Shown here one piece after another: positions 11,024-22,570 of a stretch of 64,000 nucleotides of DNA (positions are counted from its first letter, which is position 1; each line of letters begins with the position of its first letter). Below the pieces are notes generated by a model, which saw only the letters and a list, made by a program, of their open reading frames with translations, searched no databases and was not told the DNA's origin. Source of the DNA: Nematostella vectensis (lineage: Eukaryota; Cnidaria; Anthozoa; Actiniaria; Edwardsiidae). Position numbers and translations under genes: made by a program. The stretch lies in the NCBI RefSeq assembly GCF_932526225.1, contig NC_064034.1:2652001-2716000 (forward strand). The letters are read 5' to 3'.

Positions 11024-11090
11024 ACTTGCCAGCAGCCTTGCCGAAGCCCATTGCGCATTTCAGACTCGATGGAACAGACAAAGATGTGAC
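11024..11090 (+). pseudogene. LamG-like domain, first exon of the lectin pseudogene
   Basis: The 67-nt exon encodes LPAALPKPIAHFRLDGTDKD, bounded by TCTTAG and GTAATG. It is the same length and phase as 29381-29447 (NNPSSYYRLDGTDNN). The motif (F/Y)RLDGTD is the first strand of the LamG/pentraxin-like fold. Confidence 0.7.
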
Positions 11091-11552
11091 GTAATGTAGT
11101 TTCCGTAGTTTGTTATTTTTGTAGATTTTTAGTGATTCTGTTATCATGTGAAGAAAAATGGCTTTTGTTTGCGTTCTAATACACAGCCAAAAAAACAAGA
11201 CAACATGGATGGTGTTGTCTTCCTTTTGGAAGACAAAATAAAAAGTAAGAAATAAAAGTCACACTTCCCCCAAGTTTTTTCCTAGAAATCCGGACGGGAA
11301 ACTCAACCTTTTGCTCAACCTTTTATTCTGTCCACGCTATATTTTTTTCCTGTCACAAACAGCACTGAAAGAATAAAGAATATGAAAGGGCGTTGTTTTC
11401 TGATTGTGTAAAGAATCCCCAAGATATTGTTTATTCTTGTGAATTCCCAAAAAACGCCGGGAAAACCTAAGAATCCTCAAGAATCCACAAGAAGTGTCAA
11501 GAATTGTTAAGAATTGTTGAGCGCCTTTTCCCTGATCCTGCGAGATCTTGTG

Positions 11553-11993
11553 AGATTCCTGCGAGCTCTTGTGAATTCTTGTGAATTCTTATGAATTCTT
11601 GTGAATTCTTGATCCTGCGAGTTCTTGTGAGATTCCTGCGAGCTCTTGTGAATTCTTGTGAATTCTTATGAATTCTTGTGAATTCTTGTGAGTTCTTGTG
11701 AGTTCTTGTGAGTTCTTGTGAATTCTTGTGAATTCTTGTGAATTCTTGTGAGTTCTTGTGAGTTCTTGTGAGTTCTTGTGAATTCTTGTGAATTCTTATG
11801 AATTCCTGTGAGTTCTTGTGAATTCTTGTGAATTCTTGTGAATTCTTGTGAGTTCTTGTGAGTTCTTGTGAATTCTTGTGAATTATTGTGAATTCTTGTG
11901 AATTCTTGTGAATTCTTGTGAATTCTTGTGAGTTCTTGTGAATTCTTGTGAGTTCTTGTGAATTCTTGTGAATTCTTGCGAATTCTTGTGTTT
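11553..11993. repeat. Satellite of a 10-bp unit (AATTCTTGTG)
   Basis: About 44 tandem 10-bp units, AATTCTTGTG with a common AGTTCTTGTG variant, and related scattered units on both sides (11480-12060). It lies inside an intron of the lectin pseudogene. The long frames it opens are repeat artefacts. Confidence 0.9.
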
Positions 11994-12066
11994 CCAGGAC
12001 GTCTACAGCACGTGCACTAAAAATTGTCCGGATCATCAATAATTCTTGTGAATTCTCGCTTCTCAC

Positions 12067-14195
12067 ATTGCTTCACATTGCAATTACAAATGTCCCGCTT
12101 GCGTATTTTTTAGGGGCGGTGGCCTGCTTTTCATGCTATTTAAAAAAAGATGTGAATCTGTGGTGCGGCATATCAAAGAAGGGATGCGGGATTTAATTTC
12201 GGTAATTGCATAAAAATACACACGTATTGCGTTGTAACAAGTATTTTGGAAATTTTAAGCGGTTGCGTTAACTGAATACCTCATCCTTTGGGTGACAAAA
12301 TATTTTTTTCCTTTACTATATAAGCGCAAAATAAATAAATATTTTTTTTCTTACTAAAAGGGTACCAGTGTTATTAAATACGCTGTAGCGCCTTATTCTC
12401 GGCCTTTGTATCAAATTGATTGTGTGTGTAGGCCGATAAATAGATAAATAAAAAATATCTAATGGGGAGGGGGATTTATTTACTTGTTTACTTTACGTGT
12501 TCATTAAATACACCGAGAGGGGGGGAGGGAAGATATTGAGGGGGAGGGGGGGGGGGGGGGGCTCCGGAAATTTTTAACCACCAAAAGGGGGGACTCCGGG
12601 AAAAAAGGTCCTCTAAGGGAAAGAGAAAGAAAATTTTGGGGTTATATAAGGAGGGGGGGGGGATGGGCACCGGAAAAAATGTTCACAATGAAAGGGGGAC
12701 TCTGAAATTTTAAGGTGTCTTTAGTAAAAATCTTCCCCCCCCCCCCCCCCCCTCGGTGTGATTTTAATGAACACTCCCTTATTTAGAAAACAGTAAAACC
12801 AATTGCTTTAAAAAGAAGTATGCAAGTAGCCATGAATTGTAGGGGGTGGGGAGGGGGGGTAGCACAGTTATAGGGGGCACTTCCTATGATTTTTAACAGG
12901 GAGGGGGATTTGTTTACCCATTTAGAAGACTTAGAAGATCTCCCTAATGCAACATGACCTAAAGTCTTTGTGGGACTTTTTTTTATTGCACAGGACTTCC
13001 AATCCAATAGCCTCCCTTGTCTCGCTCAAACCCTGTCTTCCCCCCAACTGGTAATTTACTTATTATTATTTTTTCAATATATTTTTTCAATATATTGGGT
13101 GGGGGTGGGGGGGGGGGGGGGTCACGTCCTGTCCCCCTTGGCCTCTCCCCTTATTAAAATACTGTATAGGTAGACCAGAGGGTATGCTGATCGTAATCCT
13201 ATATATATAATAAATACTGTATCGAATTTATAATAAATTAATACTCAGTATATTTTCTAATTTATTTTGTGTGTTATGTTTGTTTGCAGATATCATAAAG
13301 GCTAGAGGGCTCCTGGAGCATAAACTAAAAGAAAAGAATATGAGGGCGACAGGACAGGGCGAGGAAAAAGTTGGCTGGGAAGTAATTGCTTCCCCGCTAG
13401 CTCGCGTATACAGGGATAGGTGAAGGGGTTTCCGTGATCCGTAATCGGACACAAATTTGCGTCGTTAAACAGTGAAATCTGTGAAACGTGACAACTCCCT
13501 GATATACTATGCAAAAAAGCCTTACAAAGGTTGTAAGTGAGCTGTGATTGTAATTAGTGCCTATGGCTATTTTTTTGCCATTTTCAAAATAATATTATCT
13601 GTGCTCCGTAATCGCGAATAAATTAGTCTGTGATTCGTGATTACCCTACGCACCTCCCCCTTCAGCTCCCTGTATAAAGCCTCCCCGGTCGGTTGTTTTC
13701 TTTTTCTTTAATATTTGTTATCAAAAATAAAAGTATTACATATTGAAATGCGCTTTTGGTTATCTGCTACCGGCGATTATGATATCCTGGGAGATCTTCA
13801 CTGTGTATAAATATTTCTCTAACATTATCAACATAAATTAGTTATAACTAAATAGCACAATTTATTTCTTTTCATTGTATAAGCGAATATTTATATGATA
13901 TCGCATAAGCGATTCAGAGAAATGTCTTTCTGATTCTCTGTTGAAAAATTCCTTTCGAGAGTTGTCGCGATTTTTGTTAAAATCCTTTCCATTTGTGTTA
14001 CAAAGTTCTTTCAAAGTTTTTGTTGAGAATTGTTAAGAATTGTTGTGAATTGTTAAGAATTGTTAAGTATTCCCGAAAATTGCCAGCGCTTGTTTGCGCT
14101 CACGTGCTGTTCAAAATTCTTGAGAGTTCTTAAGAATTCTTGAGAATTGGAATGTTGTTGGGAATTGTTGAGAATTCTTAACTTTTTTTCGCAAG
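12067..14195. other. Intron sequence with G/C homopolymers, no gene
   Basis: No exon was found. There are several long G or C runs (near 12550, 12735, 13100) and, at 14020-14185, a second cluster of degenerate GAATTGTTAA units related to the 10-bp satellite at 11553-11993. Confidence 0.5.
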
Positions 14196-14505
14196 AATTC
14201 GCGCGTTTATTTCGGCGGGGTTACACCGCGTACAAAACCGAGGGTCCAAACGACGTACTCTTCAACCCTGGTGACGGCTCGGTTGCCATGACTCCCATCG
14301 TGGATTTCCGATGTCTAACCATCGCTTACTGGGTGAAACTGCAAGCGGGCGGCAATAATCACTATGGTTACTACGACTACGACAAAATTGGATCTCTGCT
14401 AAATGTATTTGCCTTTGGAATGATGGAATTGAATGGAAATCGGATGCTTATCTTTGCTCTCTTGAATACTAATGGAGAGGGACTGGCATGGCTCACAGGA
14501 AGCAA
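14196..14505 (+). pseudogene. LamG-like domain, second exon of the lectin pseudogene
   Basis: Encodes YTAYKTEGPNDVLFNPGDGS followed by TIAYWVKLQ, NRMLIFALLNTNGEG and AWLTGSK, ending at GTAAGA. The strand pattern is that of a concanavalin-A/LamG sandwich. Starting at GCAAG|AATTCG, the entry frame and the domain frame differ by one base at the GGGG run near 14217. The length of 310 is one more than a multiple of three, as expected for a single insertion. Confidence 0.65.
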
Positions 14506-14675
14506 GTAAGACGTCCTTTCAAACTGTATTTTCGTCTTTCTGCTGAATATAATAAAAAAAGCGAAACCATATTCCAAATATGGTATGTAATATCCTGATA
14601 AGGAATTGACCGAGTGACCTGGAAAAACGACAGTTTTTAAAACAAGATTGATTGATATGCATATTTTTACTTTAA

Positions 14676-15575
14676 ATGACGTCATTGATGACGTCAAAAA
14701 TCACATACCAAGTTTGAGTGTCATATGCTGTTTCGCTTGGGAGATATGAAGTGACGCCATGCATCACTTGACCATAACTTCGCACCCCCTTGACACATTA
14801 AATGACACCTACCAATTTGATTGTCATACAATCTGTTTCTTTTACGATATATGAATGTTTTAATTTGGTTTAAATCACGTTTAAAGAAGTTTTGCTTTAA
14901 GTGACATCATCGATGAAACCGCACATTACTTGACCACCTCGTTGCACCCCCCTTGACAACTACATAAAACTTACACAGTTTGGCTGTAATACGATGTTTC
15001 TTTGGTGAAATATATATATTTCTGCATATTTCTGCTTTTAGTGACGTCATTGATTGCGTGACCCTCCTTGACACCTTCATGACACAAACCAAGTTTGTTC
15101 TTAATGACATCAGAATATGTTTTTGCTTCTACAATCATGGTAAAAATCATTGGGACATTCTAGGAATTTGTCCAAATTTTCAAAACAATAATCCATGCAG
15201 CAAGAACACCAAACCCGTAAAATAATATTTACAACCATCCCTTAGACCCCCCCCCCCCCCCTTCAATGCTGCATCAAGTATTCTATAAACGCTAAGCTAA
15301 TAGTCAATAGAATTAACTTTATTATAAAATAGTCCTGATTTGCGTTATTTTGACATTATAGGTTCTATAGGAGCATTCAACTCAAAACCAAAATAGATTA
15401 TGCGCGCACGCTTTTTGAATCGCACCGGAACCCTGTGTCCCAAGGCAATGTGACCATGATTGTAGTGACATCATCGATGACCTGGCAAATCACGTGACCA
15501 CAGGTTTGCACCTTGACACATACATGACACCTGGCAACTTTGATTGTCATACGATGTTTTGTTGGGACGGACGGA
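14676..15575. repeat. Degenerate repeat array with TGACGTCAT cores
   Basis: Four diverged units (near 14676, 14895, 15040 and 15465) share the order TGACGTCAT or TGACATCATCGATGA, then CACTTGACCA or CACGTGACCA, then TTGCACC, CCTTGACAC, ATGACAC and TTGTCATAC.ATGTTTC. It lies in an intron of the lectin pseudogene and has no coding potential. Confidence 0.65.
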
Positions 15576-16061
15576 CATCGTGTCACGAAAACTCGAGTCG
15601 ATGGGTTACCAATATTATTTGCTTCCTTATTTTTCTTGTATACCACTTTTTCTTAGGTATGGGGATCCGCTCACAAAGCGATTCGCGTGGGAGTCCAGCT
15701 AAAAAAACATGATTCGGAAATATTGTTATTTATGTTTCGATTGACATATTCTACATTCAAAGAAAATATCGCTATGCGTTTGCGAGAAACCTTTAAATAT
15801 AGGGCATATTCAACTGCAAATATTTGAATTTTGGGGAATTTTTTTCTGCTAGTTCCTTTTTTTCCGGTTTTTGTTATAAGCGATTGTAAAATGCTGCAAC
15901 TGCAGGATCTAGTAGTATATTTATAATAAATTGAGCAAAACATAGTTTCATTATTGGTGCAATCGATGCAGTCCTGGTCTTTCTCAGAACTCTAATTCTT
16001 TCGCCCTTTCAGGCCCTTGCAATTATTAGTCTCAGAACTCTAATTCTTTTGTACTTTATAG

Positions 16062-16302
16062 GCACTTGGCACTCGACACATGGACGCTTGCGGCAGCGAC
16101 CTTTGACCGTGTCTCAGGCATGCAGCTATCATCTACCAGGACGGAGAGATAGTGGTTAAAAGTGTGACCTCATACAGCGTGCGCGACGTGCGAGTGAACA
16201 AGGATCGGCCCAACCTTCCGAAGTTCAACGGCCTCATGAGCCAGCTCCTGGTGTACAACAAGGCGTTGAGTAGGGACGAGGTCTTACTTCTCGGGAGGTA
16301 CA
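16062..16302 (+). pseudogene. LamG-like domain, third exon of the lectin pseudogene
   Basis: Encodes HLALDTWTLAAATFDRVSG, then after a one-base deletion AAIIYQDGEIVVKSVTS, and FNGLMSQLLVYNKALSRDEV. WTLAAATFD, the YQDG turn and the SQLLVYNKALS strand are LamG hallmarks and align with the 30386-30627 exon. With donor A|GTGAAA the exon is 241 nt, one less than the 242 nt of the paralogous exon, and exit phase 1 fits the following CTLD exon. Confidence 0.65.
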
Positions 16303-16839
16303 GTGAAAACACCCCTTTAGACACCTCGTTATTAAGATAGAAGAGTACCGCCCTAGACACCTATTTTATCAGGAAATATCGTCATTTAGACAGACGAACC
16401 TCCCATTTAGACACCCACTCGATAAGAACCTCATTATTAAGGACAACAGAAACCATACATGTGAGATCTAAAGCTGCGACCGGCGGTTAGCGTAATGCCA
16501 ATCGTGCGGATCACGCATGCGACCTTTGCTAGTTTAAGACTCCGTCGGATAGCCAAACTATCCTTGCTAGTATGAATACAATAAGTGGACTTTAACATCA
16601 TCCTAGCATACACACATTGGCACCTGTCGGGCCAAGACGGAACGCAAGCACAGTCTATTACACGTGCATTTTGGGTTCCGAACTGTCACAAAAAGCTATT
16701 CAGAGTTTCTATGGGCTTTATTCAGGATTCGTGGTCGATTCGTGTGTGTTATTCTCTGGCTTTTTACAAACTGACCCCGGTGGCATATATCATTACTGTG
16801 GTGACATGATGACAGACCACAACACAGGGCTCCACCTCG

Positions 16840-19800
16840 TAACTTCCCAGTCGAGAACGCTCCACCGAAACAGCCCTTCCCAGGTCCCATGCCTACCATG
16901 CACCCGCCTCAATCACCGTCCTATGCTGATGTCTTAGACAGGAGGAAAAGTTTGATGGACGATAATACCATCATGAAGCTATTCAAACTTTATGAAATGA
17001 TCCGTGAGTTGTAATCAACTTAGTAAGAGGTAATGTGCGTTCTTTCCCTGTAATTTTTCCAAGTTTCTACCCACTCCTCTTCCGTCTTTTAAAGAATCTT
17101 TATGTGTGTAGGAAGACCCGCTCTTCCTTCATCTCGTCGTCGCGCGATCAATTTGAGCTGTTGGAACATCAACGGACTCTCAACAAGTTCTGTTTTTGAT
17201 AATAAGCTAAATCACCCTGACTTCTTGTGTAACGTTAAAAATTGCGATTTATTAGTGATTTCAGAAATATGGGGTCATGAAGCTCTCGATATACCCGGTT
17301 TCGATACGATTGTAGTCAACTCGCCGAAAAAAATTAACACAAAGAAAGCCGGGAGATCTTCGGGTGGTATTTTAGTTGCAGCAGCCTCTTCATTTTCGCG
17401 GAGCGTGTCTGTATTTAAACAAGAGAAGGACTATATCTGGTGTAAACTAGATAAACGACTGTTATCCCTAGATGAAGATATATTTATATGTGCCTGTTAC
17501 ATTCCTCCATCCAATTCACCATATTTTGATGACGAAGTTTTCTCAAACCTAGAAAACGATATAGCTCTCTTCAAGGGACATGGAAAAATCCTCCTTTTAG
17601 GAGATATGAATGCTCGAACTGGTAATTTACGCGATTATCCTGAGAATACTGACTCGAGACATACCGTTGACCATTTCTATCCCACACCGGCCGATAGTCT
17701 AAAACGTAAAAACCTTGATAGCCAAATTAACAGCAATGGGAAATCTCTAATAGAGCTATGTAAGGCACTTGATTTGCGAATTTTAAATGGAAAAACTAAA
17801 GGCGATTCTTTAGGAAAGCTAACATTTAATGGGCGCCTAGGTTTTAGTACTATAGACTATATGATAACTGATCATGATTTCCTTTCATCTTTTGAAAGTT
17901 TTATTGTATCACGTCCTTCTCCGTTATCGGATCACTCTCTGCTAATTGGCAGATTAAATATATCCTCTCCCTATGTCGATGACCGTAAAGCTGCGACAAA
18001 TCTTTTAAAACTTCCTATTCAATTTGCCTGGAGATCCGATTCGAAAGAGAAATTTACAGATGCATTATCGTCACTTGAGGTCCAGAACTTAGTGTACATT
18101 TTCAACGAGACAAATTTTGCTTGTAATAACACAGGCGTCAACAACATAGTGAATCAGTTCAATTTCATTTTAGAGACTGCCGCTAAGAAGTCTTTAAAAT
18201 TAGCAAAGAATTCTCAGAGTTCAAAAACAAAACGAAAATCTCAGGCTTGGTTCGACGCTGATTGTATGAACCTTAGAAAACGATTTCAATTTAATATTGG
18301 ATGCCGGTGTCTACCCTGATGTCTGGACAAGAGGCATAATTAGTGCTATTTATAAATCTGGTGATAAATCTGATCCTTCCAATTATAGAGGCATATGTGT
18401 CACAAGTTGTCTTGGAAAATTATTTTGTTTCATTCTAAATAATAGGTTACAGACGTTTCTCACATCGAATCAAATACTACATCAATCACAGATTGGCTTT
18501 CTCTCAGGTTTTCGAACATCCGACCACATTTTCTCCTTACGTACTTTAATCGATAAATATGTAACGCATACCACATAGGGAAAACTATTTTGTTGTCTCG
18601 TAGATTTCAAAATGGCTTTTGATTTTGTTTGGCACCCTGGATTGCTATCAAAATTATTAAGCTATGGATTGGATGGAAGATTTTATCGCATCGTATCAAG
18701 CATGTATTCAAAGTCAGAATGCGATCCGAATTTTTTAAATACAATAGAGGAGTTCGCCAAGGATGTATTCTTTCCCCGCTATTATTTCATTTGTATCTAA
18801 ATGAAATTCCCTCTCTTTTACAGAATGCAGTTGGTCTTGACCCCGTTCTTTTGCCCAATGGGGTCCCCTTAAACTCCTTGTTTTATGCTGATGATCTGGT
18901 TCTTATCTCAACCAGTGCTTCAGGACTACAAAAATCGATTAATCTGATCGATCAATTCTGTAAAGATTGGTTAATGTCTGTAAATCAAAAGAAAACAAAA
19001 GTAGTTATTATTCAAAAACAATGCCGGAAACTGAATCTTCAAAAATTTCGCTTTTTCTTAAATGGCTCACAACTAGATAACGTAACAGAATATAAATACT
19101 TAGGATGTACTTTTACTACAAACGGTAATTTCACAACTTCGAAACTGCGGTCAGTTGAAAAAACAAGACGCTCTATCTTTGCAGTCAAGCGCTATCTCAA
19201 TTTTAATAGATTCCCTATCAAGTTAAATAACAAGTTATTTAACGCACTCTTCTCGCCGATCCTATTGTACAACTCGGACGTATGGGGAGCTTACGATGCG
19301 ATAAATTTTCAAAAATGGGAAACAGACCCCATAGAACGCTTGCATTGCCAATTTTTCAAATACTACTTTGGCTTGAACAAACGCGCCCCGAATGTCTCTG
19401 CCCGAAATGAGGCCGGCAGATTATCGCTAAAATCAACAATATTACGTAACACCCTACTGTTTTGGCTCCATATTCAAGCATTACCAGAAAATGGTATTGC
19501 CAAACAATGTCTGAAAATCTCTAGCGAATTGACATGTTCGGGTAAATCGAGCTTCATGTCCTCACTATGTAAGATACTAGAAACATTTGATGCCCCATAT
19601 AATAAGAAGACGATTTATAACAGATTTAAACTAGGAAAATTAATCACAAATATTACAAACGAATCTAAACGTCATCAAAGGGGTCTTATAAATCTGAACA
19701 AAAAGCTAATTTTTTACTCCTCTTTCAAAAAAGACACAAAATCTAGTGAATGCTATGAAAAAATACTTAAGATGGAACACAGAAAAGCTCTAGCCAAACT

Positions 19801-20178
19801 CAGACTAGGGAATCTTAATCTAAACATAGAAACAGGCAGACACACAAAACCTCCGATTCCAAGAGAGAAGCGTACCTGCCAGATTTGTAACACTTTAGAG
19901 GATGAAAAACATTTCATGCTTTTCTGCGTCTCATCCCACTCTGAACGAAAGCAATTATTTTCTGACATCCAATCCCACTACATTTTCTTTGACAATCTAA
20001 GTAATGATACTAAAATTATGTTCCTTTTTAATAATGTTGACCCTTTTGTGAATAAGAAAGTAGCCCTCTTTATATGCAAAACATTTAAATCAAGACCGAA
20101 TACTCTCATTTAAGCCATATTATGTTATGCAATACCATTAATGTAAATGGAAAGCAAATAAATAAATGTAAATGTGAT
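16840..20178 (+). mobile_element. Defective L1-type non-LTR retrotransposon
   Basis: It contains the tail of a first ORF (about 16844-17014, ending YADVLDRRKSLMDDN...YEMIREL-stop), an endonuclease/RT second ORF in pieces, and a 3' end with AATAAATAAATG near 20160-20173. The 5' boundary is not resolved; it may start near 16590. It sits in the last intron of the lectin pseudogene, in the same orientation. The clade was not assigned beyond APE-type non-LTR. Confidence 0.75.
17102..20113 (+). pseudogene. Retrotransposon ORF2 remnant: endonuclease and reverse transcriptase, broken
   Basis: Endonuclease at 17102-18060: INLSCWNINGLSTS, LLVISEIWG, LLLGDMNARTG, DYMITDHDF and SDHSLLIG. At about 18288 the frame passes from LRKRF straight into FNLILDAGVYPDVWTRG in another frame, so an internal piece between endonuclease and RT is missing. 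RT: YKSGDKSDPSNYRGI, a TAG at 18577-18579, KMAFDFVWH, a frameshift near 18720, then GVRQGCILSPLLF and catalytic YADDLVLIS. The C-terminus carries CQIC...HFMLFC, a zinc-knuckle-like motif. At least three lesions make it non-functional. Confidence 0.8.
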
Positions 20179-20475
20179 ATTCGGGGCACGTGGGGGGGGG
20201 GGAGGGACAGTGACCGATTGCATATCCGTGCACTTGTCATATTATCGCGGCTACAAACGGACATTATATTTGATAATTAATTATTTGAAGGAACTACCAG
20301 AACTTCTACAAATCAAGCATTTCTACATATAAAGTATTGGAACAGTTACTACATTTGATAACAACTCTACCAATAGGTTCCGCTAGCCGATCGTCTTTCG
20401 TCTCTTAAATATCTGCTGTTCTATCCTAAGAAACATTACCTCGGTGTCGTCCATTCCGGTATTATTGTTTTTCAG

Positions 20476-20717
20476 ATGTTACCCATGTCGCTACTTCTAT
20501 CCAGCGAGCATGGTTCGGGGGGAGTGACATGGCTACCGAGGGGCAATATCTGTCCACCTATTCCGGTTCCCCTAAAGTAACGTACCTCAACTGGGCACCA
20601 GGCCACCAAGACAAGGACTCTCAGGATTGCCTGGCCGTGAGTACCTGGGGAGCAATGTCAGCTAAGGATTGCAGTCAGAAACTGCCGTATTTGTGCATGA
20701 TGAACATTGTGGGCTAA
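20476..20717 (+). pseudogene. CTLD back-half exon of the lectin pseudogene (open, with stop)
   Basis: This 242-nt exon is open and reads RAWFGGSDMATEGQYL, YLNWAPGHQDKDSQDCLAVS and KDCSQKLPYLCMMNIVG-stop, preceded by TTTTTCAG. It is the second half of a C-type lectin domain (W-x-G-G, EGQ, NW, DC, C, PYLC). Sugar-binding EPN/QPD and WND triplets are absent. Its length and phase equal those of 32172-32413. Confidence 0.8.
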
Positions 20718-22246
20718 TTACTTGGTCTGTGTAAAAAAAAAAAAGAATCAAAACCTTTGAGAATCTTTGCAGTTACATATAAGAAAGAGCAGACTCAATA
20801 CTGATTGTAATTGCAGTAACAGTATAAATTTTAATCGTATTTCACTCTAATAGTTGATAGCTTTTGTAGATTTTTAAGAGGGAGCCTAAAGCTCTAAATT
20901 GTCCATATCATGACATGCTAGTGCGCGATATAAAATGAATAACAATTAAATGTTAGTAAAAAAAACGTGACTTGTTGATTTTGTAGTCTTCTATATCCGA
21001 TATGACGTCAACTAATGTCCCCCAGATACGTGTGTTTAAAAGAATTATGTGCAAAAAACAGGAGAGGAAATTCGCGAACATTAAACTTCCCTCCTCCCGG
21101 CCGTTACTCCCTTCCTTTTCGACCGCGATTTCGTCGAGTGCAGACATAGATAATCACATAGCACGGCGTTTATGTGATTCTTGATATAAAGAAATGCCGC
21201 TTTTTTATTTGTTCGACCAAAGGGTTGCGTCCACCCCTAGCTACGCCTTTGCTATTAAATTCCTCTTTTCTCCCCTCCATTTATGACTCATTTCATTCCG
21301 TTACTCCCACCATTTTATCTCAGATAAAGCAGTGCTTTAAATTCCATCTCCATTTTTAACTCACTCGTCCACAGAAAAAAATGTTTTTGTGTGTTTCACT
21401 TAATTTGACAGAGATCCGTGTGGCCCCATCCATGGGAAAAAAGTACTAGCGGCATCTGCGAAACGGAAAACAAATCAGAGAAACTCTAAACATTTTCGTG
21501 GCCCCCGTGGTCACCTTTCAGACACATACTATTTCAAACAATACACATATTCTCTTGTATAGAAAGGATAATTATTTTTCAATTTATCTCAACAAAAGAA
21601 AAGGAAGACGGTGTTGTTCGTGCTTGTGTTAGTTCTCGCTGTGGGTACTAGGGTCTGGTGCATATCGTCAACGAAGCAATTGCAAGACACGCTCTCGCTC
21701 TCGCTATACGATTGCGTAAGTCAAGGTGAGTGAACATCTACGATCTACGAAGGTTTTTAAGTAATGTTCAACCTCATGTTCTTTAAATCACTCTTTCCTA
21801 ATGGCTGGGCTCATGATTGAAGTATTCGTGTGTATCGGTTCTCTTTAAACATGATTTGCATTTGGCGACATAATATTATCTAAATATCTTTATCATCCTG
21901 ATGAAAGGGACTCTCTTTCTGATATAATTTTTGGCTTTCTAAATATTGAAAGATAAAATAGAATCAGTCAATCATCGGTGAATACTGAAAAATAAAGAGT
22001 CATGTCATGCAGTCATTGTTTTCTTTTTCGAGCAAGGCCATGACCAAGAAGGAACAGGAGAAAAAAAAAGTCATGGTTTTGTAATAAAATGTTTTGTCGG
22101 GAAACATTAATTGCCATTGAGATAAAAAAAATCTGAAAATCATTGTATGGTACACCTTTCTTTATCATGTTAGTCACGATTGATTATATTTAATGCATTT
22201 ATTTATATCGGTATTATTAGGCTCACGGTAAAGACTTCTTCAAAAC
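20718..22246 (+). other. Intergenic region with possible 5' UTR exon of the downstream lectin gene
   Basis: No coding exon was seen. Around 21605-21725 a non-coding stretch ends GTCAAG|GTGAGTG, a good donor, and ATTATTAG|GCTCAC at 22221 is a matching acceptor 26 bases before the start codon at 22247. A 5' UTR intron is therefore plausible but unproven. The rest is ordinary AT-rich sequence. Confidence 0.35.
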
Positions 22247-22570
22247 ATGCGTTTTCTCGTCTTCTTGCTCGTGTTGCTAAGCAACACGATAATATGCATT
22301 GCGCATGGTCAAGGAAGAATCGCTGGCTACCGCTTTCTTCGGTATCTCAAGTACAGATTCCGCTGTGACGTAATTCACACACTGAATGGCGTCAATCGAG
22401 ATGATTGCAGAAACCGCTGCGCCAACAATCTTGGTTGTTACGCCTTGAACACAATCCGAGGCCCGAATGGAACTGAGATGTGCGAACTTTTGCGTCCACG
22501 GACCGATTCTAGATACAGCGAGAATGATTGTTTTATCAAACAGGAAAACTCCGAGCACAACAGTCTCCTG
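22247..22570 (+). CDS. Exon 1 of the mosaic lectin: signal peptide and PAN-like module
   Basis: The start codon follows CAAAAC. The first 21 residues are strongly hydrophobic with small residues before the likely cleavage site (IAHG). The Cys pattern CDVI...DDCRNRCANNLGCYALN...EMCELL resembles PAN/apple modules of cnidarian secreted proteins. The exon is 108 codons and ends on CTG|GTAGGT in phase 0. Confidence 0.75.

Larger units (their letters stand above)
10785..20717 (+). pseudogene. Decayed lectin mosaic gene: split C-type lectin domain with LamG-like insert
   Basis: Exons in order: 10785-10953 (front half of a CTLD), 11024-11090, 14196-14505 and 16062-16302 (LamG/pentraxin-like domain), 20476-20717 (back half of the CTLD, stop TAA). 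Defects: TGA at 10850-10852 where Trp is expected (SRS-stop-LDAKAD); an extra base near 10870, after which CTSRGSLLAPID reads in another frame; an extra G in the GGGG run near 14217; and one base missing near 16116 (DRVSG then AAIIYQDGE). The lengths of exons two and five (67 and 242 nt) equal those of the gene at 22247-32413, and correcting the single base gives 242 nt for the fourth as well, so it is a tandem paralogue. No signal-peptide or PAN exon was found upstream. A defective L1-type element occupies the last intron. Assembly error could explain one break, but hardly all four. Confidence 0.75.

Noticed and set aside
11497-12066. 189-codon minus-strand protein of HKNSQEFTRI repeats
   Set aside because: It is a translation of the 10-bp satellite; no start context, splice sites or homology.
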